Assembly: GCA_028689655.1 (NCBI GenBank)
Contig: JAQVCT010000013.1
Span: 22,900 to 86,899, forward strand
Source of the DNA: Lachnospiraceae bacterium
GTDB lineage: Bacteria > Bacillota > Clostridia > Lachnospirales > Lachnospiraceae
Reading direction: 5' to 3'
Length of the DNA: 64,000 bases
Part shown: positions 38,392 through 47,200 of the stretch, piece by piece
Layout: every line of letters begins with the position of its first letter
Numbering within the stretch: the stretch's first letter is position 1
Notes under the pieces: generated by a model
Seen by the model: the letters and a program-made list of their open reading frames with translations, nothing else
The model's database searches: none
Told to the model about the DNA's origin: nothing
Made by a program: the position numbers and the translations under genes

Positions 38392-38520
38392 GAGCCTTCC
38401 ACAGCCTTTGGCTGTGACAAGATACGTCATTGTATGACAATCTTGTCGGGAAGTATCCCGAACCCTCTATTTGGGGAAGGTTCCCCAGCCGCCGAGTGTG
38501 GCGGCTCCCCCTCTGTAAAG
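38392..38520 (+). other. Candidate transfer origin (oriT) with hairpin cluster
   Basis: Directly before mobC lie several hairpins: CACAGCC/GGCTGTG (38400-38416), GACAAGAT/ATCTTGTC (38417-38448), TCGGGA/TCCCGA and AGCCGCC/GGCGGCT (about 38490-38509). An inverted repeat with a single-stranded region next to mobC and the relaxase is the normal layout of a MOBP-type oriT. The nick site is not known. Confidence 0.5.
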
Positions 38521-38532
38521 GAGCGATTGCCT

Positions 38533-38868
38533 ATGAAAAAGCAGCCAAAATCAGTCATGATTTCAGCACGAATTACTGCCAAGGCAGAGGAAAAACTGAA
38601 TACAGATGCAGCCACCGCAGGCTTAAACCGAAGCCGATATTTAGAGCAGCTCATCCTGCAAAACAAGGTTACGGTCATCGGCGGTCTGGACGAATTTATC
38701 CCTGCCTTAAAATCATCTGGTAAGAACCTTCACCAGATTTTAGTCCGGCTAAACACGGGGCAAATATTTGCCCCCAATGTGTTGGAGGTGCAACGGCTGT
38801 ACGGAGAGATTTGCGACAGGCTGACCGAACTTGCAGGAGGTGAACCGCCATCGCAGTCATCGTCATGA
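38533..38868 (+). CDS. mobC: Mobilization protein MobC family
   Basis: The 111-residue protein from ATG 38533 (AAAGGAGCGATTGCCT) has a ribbon-helix-helix start SVMISARITAKAEEKL and the MobC segment GKNLHQILVRLNTGQIF. It binds oriT and assists the relaxase. Its TGA overlaps the relaxase ATG (ATGA). Confidence 0.88.
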   Translation: MKKQPKSVMISARITAKAEEKLNTDAATAGLNRSRYLEQLILQNKVTVIGGLDEFIPALKSSGKNLHQILVRLNTGQIFAPNVLEVQRLYGEICDRLTELAGGEPPSQSSS

Positions 38869-39917
38869 AGCCACCCAAGGTGGGAAAACCAAACGGACTG
38901 TTCTTTCTCATCCAGTACATCTGCAAAGCAGAGAAAACCGAAGCCAAGCTAATTTGCGGCAAGGACTGCGACCCCGCTAATTCCTATACAGAAATGTACC
39001 TGACTAAGCAACGCTTTCACAAGCTGGATGGCAGGCAGTATTGCCACTTCATTCAATCCTTTTCACCGAAAGATGAGATAACTCCAGAGCAGGCAAACGA
39101 GATTGGCAAACGATTGATGGAGGAATTTTCGCAGTTTGACGGCTTTGAAATTGTGATGGCAACCCACAAAAACCGCAGCCATATTCACAACCATTTTGCC
39201 ATCAATTCTGTCAATGCAGTAACAGGATTAAAATGGGAGCAGAAGTCACCCGACCTCTATCGGCTCAAGGAATTTTCCAATCAGCTTTGCAGGGAGCATG
39301 GCTTGGCAGAAATCCCGTTAGAGAGCAAACAGCAAAAGCAATCCTACGGCGAATGGCAGCACCGCAAGGACGGTACAAGCTGGAAAGCACAGCTTGAAGC
39401 GGATATTCGGGATTGCCTGTCATGGTGCAGAAGCCGCCCAGAGTTTTACCACGCTATCAACGAGCTGGGCTATCAGGTCACATGGACGAAGAACCGCAAG
39501 TACATTACCTTTCAAAATGCAGACGGCAAAAAATGCCGTAACAGCAAGCTGTCTGACCCGGAGGAGTTTAGCAAGGAGGCCATGCAGCAGCGTTTAGATA
39601 ATAACGCCGACTGGTTTGACTTTATGGAGCATGACCCAGATTTGTTTCTGGATGGGCTTCGTGCTTTGGGGCAGATGCTCACACCGGAGCACCCCAATTC
39701 CTTTATGGACGGTTTTGTGTATCGTGATTTAGAGGGCATCCCCCTCAAGGAATTGCTGGTGATTCTCAGCAGGTTGAAAACCGAACAGGAGCTTGCCGCC
39801 TATCGCAGACAGCGTGAGCTGGAACGACAGGCAAACGGTTACTCCCCTCTTGGAGATATTGCAAATCTCACCGAGGAGCTATTGCAATTTATGGAACAGG
39901 AGGACTTGGAGTTCTAA
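38865..39917 (+). CDS. Relaxase/mobilization nuclease (MOBP-like)
   Basis: The 350-residue protein has the relaxase histidine motif HIHNHFAIN (His106, His108, His110) and an N-terminal Tyr17 or nearby (IQYICKAEKT) that could be the nicking residue. It would nick oriT and lead the strand into a helper conjugation machine. No type IV secretion genes are present, so the element is mobilizable, not self-transmissible. The length is below that of many MOBP relaxases (about 450). Confidence 0.88.
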   Translation: MKPPKVGKPNGLFFLIQYICKAEKTEAKLICGKDCDPANSYTEMYLTKQRFHKLDGRQYCHFIQSFSPKDEITPEQANEIGKRLMEEFSQFDGFEIVMATHKNRSHIHNHFAINSVNAVTGLKWEQKSPDLYRLKEFSNQLCREHGLAEIPLESKQQKQSYGEWQHRKDGTSWKAQLEADIRDCLSWCRSRPEFYHAINELGYQVTWTKNRKYITFQNADGKKCRNSKLSDPEEFSKEAMQQRLDNNADWFDFMEHDPDLFLDGLRALGQMLTPEHPNSFMDGFVYRDLEGIPLKELLVILSRLKTEQELAAYRRQRELERQANGYSPLGDIANLTEELLQFMEQEDLEF

Positions 39918-39996
39918 TGCTCCCACAGGCTACGAAAGAAGCGCCCTTTGGGCTTAAAAATATACAACTACATTTTATCACGAAGGTAGGATTTCT

Positions 39997-40185
39997 ATGG
40001 AGCAATTCGGCAAATTGGTCTGTGAGCAGCAGTCCACTACCGCCGAAGGAAATCAAAAGAAGCTAAATTATTATAATATCGGCGGTGCGACCTATCTTGT
40101 GAGCAGCCACTACAAAGAAAGTGGAAACAGTACGGTCATGGATAAGGTTGCACGTTTAATTGATAAGGACACGGAAACGGCATAG
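39997..40185 (+). CDS. tnpW: TnpW family transposon protein
   Basis: A 62-residue protein with the TnpW pattern YNIGGATYLVSSHYKESGNS and VARLIDKDTE. It usually sits directly before the large serine recombinase, as here. GAAGGTAGGATTTCT precedes the start. Role unknown. Confidence 0.85.
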   Translation: MEQFGKLVCEQQSTTAEGNQKKLNYYNIGGATYLVSSHYKESGNSTVMDKVARLIDKDTETA

Positions 40186-40333
40186 GGAGTCAAATTTGTC
40201 TGGACGCTGAAACAGATTCCGAGTAAAATAGAGACATACAATTTACAAGGTGAATACCGCCCCCAGGCGGTAGAGAAAGTCCCCTGGGGGATTCGGAATT
40301 GTTTTGGCTGTACAGAGGAAAGGAGAAATTTAG

Positions 40334-41938
40334 ATGGTACAGCAAAACGGAAAAATCACGGCTCTTTACTGTCGTTTAAGTCAAGAGGACGAGCTTGCAG
40401 GCGAGTCCGGCAGCATTCAGCATCAACGCCAAATTCTCAGCGAGTATGCAGAGAAAAACCACTTTTACAGTCCGCAGTTCTTTGTGGATGACGGTTTTTC
40501 GGGTGTCAGTTTTGACCGCCCCGGCTACAATGCCATGATGGAACAGGTGGAAGCTGGGAATGTGTCCACCATCATCGTGAAAGACCATTCCCGATTGGGC
40601 AGAAACCGCCTTGTGGTGGGCTACCTCATGGAAGAAAAGTTCCCTGACTACGGCATCCGTTATATTGCCATCAATGACGGTGTAGACACCGCCAAGGGTG
40701 TGGATGACAGTCTTGCGATAAGGGATTTGTTCAACGAGTGGCACGCCAGAGATACCAGCAAGAAAATTAAGGCAGTCATTCAGGCTGCTGCCAAGCGTGG
40801 CGAGCGTATCGGTACAAAGGCACCTTACGGCTACAAGAAAGACCCAAACAACCCCAAGCGGATTATCCCCAATGAGGACACTGCACCTGTGGTACAGCGT
40901 ATTTTTTCCCTTTGTGCCAGCGGACTTGGCCCCAGCAAGATTGCGCGGATTTTGCAGGAAGAACAGGTTATTACACCGACAGTCTACGCGTATCATTCAC
41001 ATGGTACAAGACATATTTCCTTAAATCTTGACAAGCCATTTGCCTGGAGCGAAAACACCATTGCCACTATTTTAGAGCACGAGGAATACATTGGCACAAC
41101 GGTTAACTGTCGACAGTATACACCATCCTTCAAGAGTAAAAAATCCAAGGCAAATGCCCGAGATAATTGGCTGCGATTTGAGAACACCCATGAGCCCATC
41201 ATTGACCGTGAGACATGGGACATTGTGCAAAAGGTTCGTGCAGGCAAACGCCGTCCAAATAAAATGGGTGAAATGGATATACTTTCGGGACTGGTGGAGT
41301 GCGCGGATTGCGGTAAAAGCCATTATTTCTGCCGTTGCGGTTCATGGAGTGAAAATCAATATACTTATGTGTGCGGTAAATACCACAAGCACCACGAGGA
41401 CTGCACCCCGCACACCATAAAGGTCATGGCGCTGCATCAAATCGTACTGGGCGAAATCCAGCGTGTCACGGAGGATGCCAGAGAGCATACAGAGCAGTTT
41501 TTGCAAAGGGCAATGGACAAGCACCAGAGCCAGCTCAAGAAGGATTTGGCTGCTAAATCCAAAGAATTGGAGCGAAGCAAGAAACGCCTTGCTGATTTGG
41601 ATAAGCTGTTCCGCAAAGCGTTTGAGGAACTGACCCTTGAAAATCTTTCGGGACAGCAGTTTCAAATGCTGACACAGGGGTATGAGGCTGAAAAGAAAGA
41701 GCTTACCCCACGGGTGGAGGTACTGGAAAAAGAAATCAGCACCGAGCAAGATAAAATGCTCAGTGCTGACCGGTTTCTCGCTATTGTCGATAAGTACACC
41801 GATATTCGGGAGCTGACACCTGAAATCGTGCGGGAGTTTATTGACAGGATTGTGGTGCATGAACGCTCCGAGCCGTGGAAGAAGAAAAACTACTCGCAAG
41901 AGGTTGAGGTGTACTTTAACTTTGTAGGCAAGGTTTAA
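40334..41938 (+). CDS. tnpX: Large serine recombinase, TnpX-like
   Basis: The 534-residue protein has the resolvase catalytic domain with nucleophile Ser16 (ALYCRLSQED), the RLGRNRL arginine motif, a recombinase domain, a zinc-ribbon (CADCGKSHYFCRCG, near residue 323) and a C-terminal coiled-coil plus DUF4368-type tail (REFIDRIVVHERSEP). It would excise and insert the element. A stem CCCCCAGG/CCTGGGGG lies about 50 bases upstream. Confidence 0.93.
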   Translation: MVQQNGKITALYCRLSQEDELAGESGSIQHQRQILSEYAEKNHFYSPQFFVDDGFSGVSFDRPGYNAMMEQVEAGNVSTIIVKDHSRLGRNRLVVGYLMEEKFPDYGIRYIAINDGVDTAKGVDDSLAIRDLFNEWHARDTSKKIKAVIQAAAKRGERIGTKAPYGYKKDPNNPKRIIPNEDTAPVVQRIFSLCASGLGPSKIARILQEEQVITPTVYAYHSHGTRHISLNLDKPFAWSENTIATILEHEEYIGTTVNCRQYTPSFKSKKSKANARDNWLRFENTHEPIIDRETWDIVQKVRAGKRRPNKMGEMDILSGLVECADCGKSHYFCRCGSWSENQYTYVCGKYHKHHEDCTPHTIKVMALHQIVLGEIQRVTEDAREHTEQFLQRAMDKHQSQLKKDLAAKSKELERSKKRLADLDKLFRKAFEELTLENLSGQQFQMLTQGYEAEKKELTPRVEVLEKEISTEQDKMLSADRFLAIVDKYTDIRELTPEIVREFIDRIVVHERSEPWKKKNYSQEVEVYFNFVGKV

Positions 41939-41946
41939 GACATAAG

Positions 41947-41980
41947 AAAAGCCGTAGGACTTCAAAATCCTACGGCAAAT
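41947..41980 (+). terminator. Terminator after the serine recombinase
   Basis: GCCGTAGGA pairs with TCCTACGGC around CTTCAAAA; the flanks are AAAA and AAATCTT. It lies just inside the right inverted repeat of the element. Confidence 0.8.
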
Positions 41981-42111
41981 CTTAAAAACCGAAAACATCC
42001 TTATCCACAGGGGACATTTGGCTTTCGGGGTTTTTCTTTTCTGGCTTAATTTCATTTGTAAATAACCGTATTATTTGTTAAAATTGGATAAAAGTAAGGG
42101 AGGAAAGTCGA

Positions 42112-43215
42112 ATGTATGAATTAGGAGAATTGGCGCATGCGGTTGCAGAGATTCCTTATGCGTTAATTGGTATTTTTATGGCACATTCTCTCTACAAAAG
42201 TCCCAAGAAAAAATGGCAGTGCGTCATGGCATGGACAATATCCATTATATTCTGCGGGATAGCGGGAGAGGTGTTATCGAATATATTTACAGATGTGACA
42301 CAGTCACGAATTAATGGATACGTGGGATTTTGTGCAATATTTGTATATATGTATATTTTTCCTCAAATTCCCATTGCCCAGCGATTATTCTTCTATTTTA
42401 TGATTGATAACAGCATGTATCTTCTTGTTCTGTTTGCGAGGACGACAACGATGCTCATAGTCGGGAAGTACGGATTCGATAGTGATACGGTTTTTATAGT
42501 GAGCTATATCATAAGTGCAATCGTCTTCTGTATGATATTTGTGCGCTGGCTGAAACCCCTGATACATCATACACTTTCTGTTTTTCAGAATAACTTACGT
42601 GGACTTACAATATTTGCCATGCTTACCTACATAGCGTCATTATTTGCCATTGATGCGTGGAAGCCCTGGCCGGCATTGACGATTCGAACATCATTGCCCT
42701 ATTGGTCTGTGATCTTTGTGGTGCTGGGAGGATATATGCTTGCTTTTCGTACACTGCAGACAATGCAAAAATATGTATTGGCAGAATCGGAAGGAAAGCG
42801 TATGCAGGCGCAATTGGCGAACTCCACGAAATACTATGATGATTTGGTGCGGCATATTGAACAGATTAAGCAGATGAATCATGATTTGAAGCATCATACA
42901 AGAACAATATTGGGGCTCCTGGAATTAAATAAGACGGAGGAGCTGCATCGCTATATTGCGGATATGGATGCTGCCATTGAAAGCAATCAGTTTGAAAACT
43001 ATTGTGCTATGCATGAGGCAAATGTTTTACTGGTGTATTATGCATCTATCTGTAGGGAAGAACAGATTGACTTTGTATGTAAGGCGCGGCTGCCAAAGGA
43101 TACAAAGCAAAAGGCGATGCATATCTGTACAATCATAGGAAATGGATTACAGAACGCCCTTGAAGCCTGTAGGCAGGACGGAGAAATATTTACTCTGGAT
43201 GTAGTACTTCAATAG
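42112..43215 (+). CDS. GHKL sensor histidine kinase, C-terminally truncated
   Basis: The 367-residue protein has six to seven N-terminal membrane helices, a coiled-coil linker, the phosphoacceptor His257 in MNHDLKHHTRTILGLLEL (HPK10/AgrC type) and an N-box NGLQNALEAC near residue 345. It then stops about 20 residues later; the G1 and G2 ATP-binding boxes are missing, so it should not autophosphorylate. Complete relatives are about 430 residues. A LytTR response regulator follows at 73 bp. It may be a sensor-only protein or a decayed kinase. Confidence 0.85.
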   Translation: MYELGELAHAVAEIPYALIGIFMAHSLYKSPKKKWQCVMAWTISIIFCGIAGEVLSNIFTDVTQSRINGYVGFCAIFVYMYIFPQIPIAQRLFFYFMIDNSMYLLVLFARTTTMLIVGKYGFDSDTVFIVSYIISAIVFCMIFVRWLKPLIHHTLSVFQNNLRGLTIFAMLTYIASLFAIDAWKPWPALTIRTSLPYWSVIFVVLGGYMLAFRTLQTMQKYVLAESEGKRMQAQLANSTKYYDDLVRHIEQIKQMNHDLKHHTRTILGLLELNKTEELHRYIADMDAAIESNQFENYCAMHEANVLLVYYASICREEQIDFVCKARLPKDTKQKAMHICTIIGNGLQNALEACRQDGEIFTLDVVLQ

Positions 43216-43288
43216 AAAATGTAAATGTGAATGTGCTTCTATATGAGATGACATAAACAAAGGAAGTAAGAGACTGGAGACAAGGCAG

Positions 43289-44017
43289 ATGAATATTGTT
43301 ATATGTGATGATCAGATGGAGGAAAGACAAGAACTATACCATTATCTGGAAGTATATTTTCGACAGAAAAATATAGAGACTTCTTTTTTACAATGCCGGA
43401 ATCAGGAGGAATTATTTCGAAACGTGAATTCTGATACAGATATTATTTTTCTGGATATCTTTATTGATCAGGATAATGGAATAGAGCTTGCAAGAAAGAT
43501 CAGAGCAGAATACGAGCAGGTTCCCATTGTATTCGTATCAAACTCTGCTGACTTTGTATTCGAGGGTTATGATGTGGAGGCAATCGGATATCTGTTAAAG
43601 CCTGTTCAGATGGAGAAACTGGAACAGGTATTGCAGCATTTTATGCTTAAGGCTCAGAGGAAAATCAAGGATCAGGAAAAGCTCATACTGTATGATTCGG
43701 TAGGGAAAGAAAAGACAAGGATATCCTATGAAAATATAGAGTATATAGAGAGCGATTTAAAACAGATTATAGTACATACAGCAAAGCTGGAGAAGGTCGT
43801 AGCATATGGAACATTAAATGCCATAGAGCAGGCTATGAAAGACGTAAAATGCTTTCTGCGCTGCCACCAAAGTTTTCTGATAAATATGGATTATGCAAAA
43901 CTGGATACTGCAAATTGCGTTTTTCTCATGCGATCCTCAGATACTGTTGCAATCCGAAGGAGGCATTTTAAGGAAATCCAAAAACAATATTTTGAATATA
44001 TCATAAACGAGGAATAA
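43289..44017 (+). CDS. LytTR response regulator, AgrA/VirR-like
   Basis: The 242-residue protein has a receiver domain with acidic pocket Asp7-Asp8 and phosphoacceptor Asp56, and a C-terminal LytTR DNA-binding domain with FLRCHQSFLINMDYAKLDT and VAIRRRHFKEI. It is the partner of the preceding kinase and probably controls the surface-protein and sortase genes that follow. Its stop codon lies in the first unit of a 17-bp tandem repeat. Confidence 0.92.
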   Translation: MNIVICDDQMEERQELYHYLEVYFRQKNIETSFLQCRNQEELFRNVNSDTDIIFLDIFIDQDNGIELARKIRAEYEQVPIVFVSNSADFVFEGYDVEAIGYLLKPVQMEKLEQVLQHFMLKAQRKIKDQEKLILYDSVGKEKTRISYENIEYIESDLKQIIVHTAKLEKVVAYGTLNAIEQAMKDVKCFLRCHQSFLINMDYAKLDTANCVFLMRSSDTVAIRRRHFKEIQKQYFEYIINEE

Positions 44018-44061
44018 ACAAAAACGAAGAATAAACAAAAACGAGGAATAAACAAAAACGA
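44011..44061 (+). repeat. 17-bp tandem repeat, three copies, anchored on a stop codon
   Basis: GGAATAAACAAAAACGA occurs at 44011-44027, 44028-44044 (one change) and 44045-44061. The first copy contains the TAA stop of the response regulator. The remaining 215 bases to the next gene are AT-rich with no clear feature. Confidence 0.85.
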
Positions 44062-44276
44062 AAAGAAGAAAAAAGTTAATATATTAAATGAAGATTTAAC
44101 TTGAACTTTCTGTCAACTTCGCACATCTTGCCAATTCTTCCAAAAAAATGCTTATTATTGCAATTGAATGGTATTTGTGGACACAATTTGTTATGTTATA
44201 AATAGCATAAAAGTACTATGCATGCAACAAATAAAAAGCAAAAGAGACATTTTGGAAATGAAAGAATGGGATAGAA

Positions 44277-47200
44277 ATGGAGTGTGCGAGGATGAAGAGA
44301 GAAAGTACATTTTATAAAAAAATAATTCATATAGGAAAGAAGCATCGCATATTAATTTATGGGATTATTGTTTTTCTAATTATGTGGCGTGTCAGTGAGG
44401 GTTTGTATACCCGTCTGAAAAAGCTGCCACATAATCTATATGAGAACAGAAGAAATTATGCCAGACGTATGTTCGCATTTGGACTGGCTTTGATATTAGT
44501 ATGCTCTAATTTATCGGTATTATCTCTGCAAGCGAATGCGGAAGGGGATAATACCGATGTTATATTACAGGAGACAGAGGTGGCAGCACAGGAAGACACA
44601 GAACAGCCTCAGGAAGCAGCGGGCACAGAAACGGAAAATGAAACACCGGTGGAATCAACGGGAGAGCCGTCTACAGCAGAAAAGGCACCGGAACAGACAG
44701 GGGCAGAGAGCAAGCCGGATGATAGTATAGACGAAGAAAAACCAGAAGAAGTACATACGACGGAAGCGGCAAACGAAGAACCTACAACCCAGGAGCCCAC
44801 AATTCAGGAACCTACAACCGAAGAACCTACAACTCAGGAACCTACAACGGAGGAAACTACAAGCGAAGAAATTACAACGGAGGAACCCACAACCGAAGAA
44901 ATTACCACCGAAACTGCGGAAGAAGGAGCAGTGTCTTATGAGACAGAAGAAATAAAAAAGCTTCTGAAGGAGACTCGTACATTATCAGCATTTACCTATG
45001 AAAAGGAACTAAGGGTACCACTTCATACCGCCAGCACAGAAATTGATTTCCCCGATACTGTGGAAGGGACTGTAGTTGTTGAGAAGATCTATGAAATACA
45101 GACCATACAAAGGACCTATCAGGAAAGAAGTGAAGAGACAGATCATAATGAAGAAATAAGTACAAATGAAATATTAAATCAAGAATTAACTACTGAGAGC
45201 ACGGAAACAAAAGAAACAATACTTGTAGAAGAGAAAGTGATAGAAACCAAAGAAGAAATAGAAAAATCAGAAGAAACACATACGCTGTCCGTTAGTTGGA
45301 AGGATTGTGCAGAAAGTGAGGATGGAACCAGAAGTGGAGCGTATGATGAAGAAAGTATTGGCACCTATCGATTTGTGGCAAATCTTTCACAGGAGGATTA
45401 TGCCCGGCAAAAGCTGAACACTCCATATGAAGAACTTGCCAAAGAAGACATGCCATTGCTTACCGTATTGGTGGGTGAAAAGGGTCCGGTGGTACTTACC
45501 TCTGATCTGGGTGTCACGGTTACGGCGGAGAGTGAAGAGATTATACCTCAGGAAACCAAGCTGGAGGTAGAGAAGATAGAAGTTTCCCAGGACAGCTTAA
45601 AGTCCATTGCAGATAAGGAAACTGCCATAAATTATGACAATATGGTGGCTGCTCCCCTGAATATCAGTCTGGAATTGCAAAAAGAGGAAATACAGCCGGA
45701 TGGTAAGGTGGAAGTATCCATAGAGATTCCCAAAGAGATTCATCCTGATACGGCAGCAGTCTACTATATCGCAGAGGATGGCAGTGTAGAAAAGGAAAAC
45801 GGACATATAGAGAGCGGATGCTATATCTTTGAAACCACCCATTTATCCACCAGAGCTGTGGTAGGTGAAGGAGATAGTGAGGAGCCATCTGACTATCTCT
45901 CCATTAATATACAGAAACCCACACTGGCAGATTTAGGCAATTTTACTGCCTACAATTCTAATAATTCTAATTGTATTTTGTTTTTTACAAAGATGGAACT
46001 GGTCTCCGGATATAAGGATACCGCCATGACAATCACATTACCAAAGGAGTTTTCCTTCTACAGCTATGACACCCACACCAATCTGGAATTACAGAAATTT
46101 CTGGCAGCGGGAGATGTGGTAAAAGGGACAAATGAGGCGGGTGAGGAAACTCTGACGTATAAGCCCAGTAAGGTATCTACAGGCAATATTGCACCTATGA
46201 TAGGGCTTGAAGTAAATAAATCCAAGGTAATACCGGGAGTTCAGGTAACGGTGACTGCCGCCTATGAGGCAACAAAGGCAAATGGAGATAAGGTAACGGA
46301 AGAAGAGAGCTTTACGGTAACACCCAATGCAGCAACCTTTTATACAGTTGATGCTTATAACAATGACTATAGTACGCAATATAAATTAGACCCGGTAAAG
46401 AATTTGATTGTAGAAACGTATGTATCGGGAAGTACGGACGGACCGGGTGCATCTGACTGGAAGATACAGGCAAAGCTTCCTGCTGAGGCAGCATACGCGG
46501 CAGAAGACCTTCAGTCTACATTGCCGGAGGGCGTGACACGTACCTATGATACAGCCAGTCATACCGTCACATTTACGGGGGCGTCATTAGCAGCAGGAGG
46601 CTCCACCGGGAAACTCTATTATAAGGTTGATTTTACAGGGCAGAAAGAGGAGTTGTCGAAGCTTACCAATGGCGTCACAAAGACCTATCAGCAGACGGAG
46701 AAGACCACCTTTACATGTAAAGAAATAGATGCACAGGGAGCATATACCATTGAGAAAGCTGGTAATTGCACCAGCTCCTATTACTACTATTATACACAGG
46801 CAAAGCCTGCTTCAGAATCTGATATGTATGGGTACATCTACGCCTATAGCAATGGGATCCAATCGGTGGAAGCAAATCATACTACGCAATATATGAGATA
46901 TACGTGGCGTAATTATACCCTTTCCGATTATAAAGATTTTTCTTTGAAAATGAATCTTCCGAAAAATATTGGTGATGTAGCAAGGCTAAATTATTTGAGT
47001 ATGTCTGATGATAATAACGAATATGAGTATGTCCTGCACTATACCACAAACCTGTCGGAATCGGAAAGAACCTTTACCTTTACCAGGCAGGAGAGAATCT
47101 TTGAACTGCCCTATAATGAGTATCTCACAGGCATGTCACTCACAAGGGAGGACTATGCCACGGATTATGATGAGACAAAACTGGGAGACTCTTACAGTAA

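Larger units (their letters stand above)
34729..42035. mobile_element. Integrative mobilizable element, Tn4451/TnpX type
   Basis: Imperfect inverted repeats bound it. The left end has AAAAACCCCGAA (34729-34740), then AGCCA, CCCCT and ATAAGGATGTTT (to 34781). The right end has the complements AAACATCCTTAT, AGGGG, TGGCT and TTCGGGGTTTTT (41994-42035). Between them lie tnpV, tnpW and a large serine recombinase, plus mobC and a relaxase for mobilization by a helper. GC content is visibly higher than in the ribosomal genes. It appears to have entered between the DUF2442 gene and the sensor kinase. Exact crossover bases cannot be told without an empty site. Confidence 0.8.

Noticed and set aside
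40376..40996. 206-residue open frame opposite the serine recombinase
   Set aside because: Mirror of the catalytic domain coding sequence; no ribosome binding site and no family resemblance.
44770..44925. Possible CRISPR-like array in the Thr/Glu/Pro repeats
   Set aside because: The repeats are in-frame codon repeats within the surface protein gene, without unique spacers or nearby cas genes.
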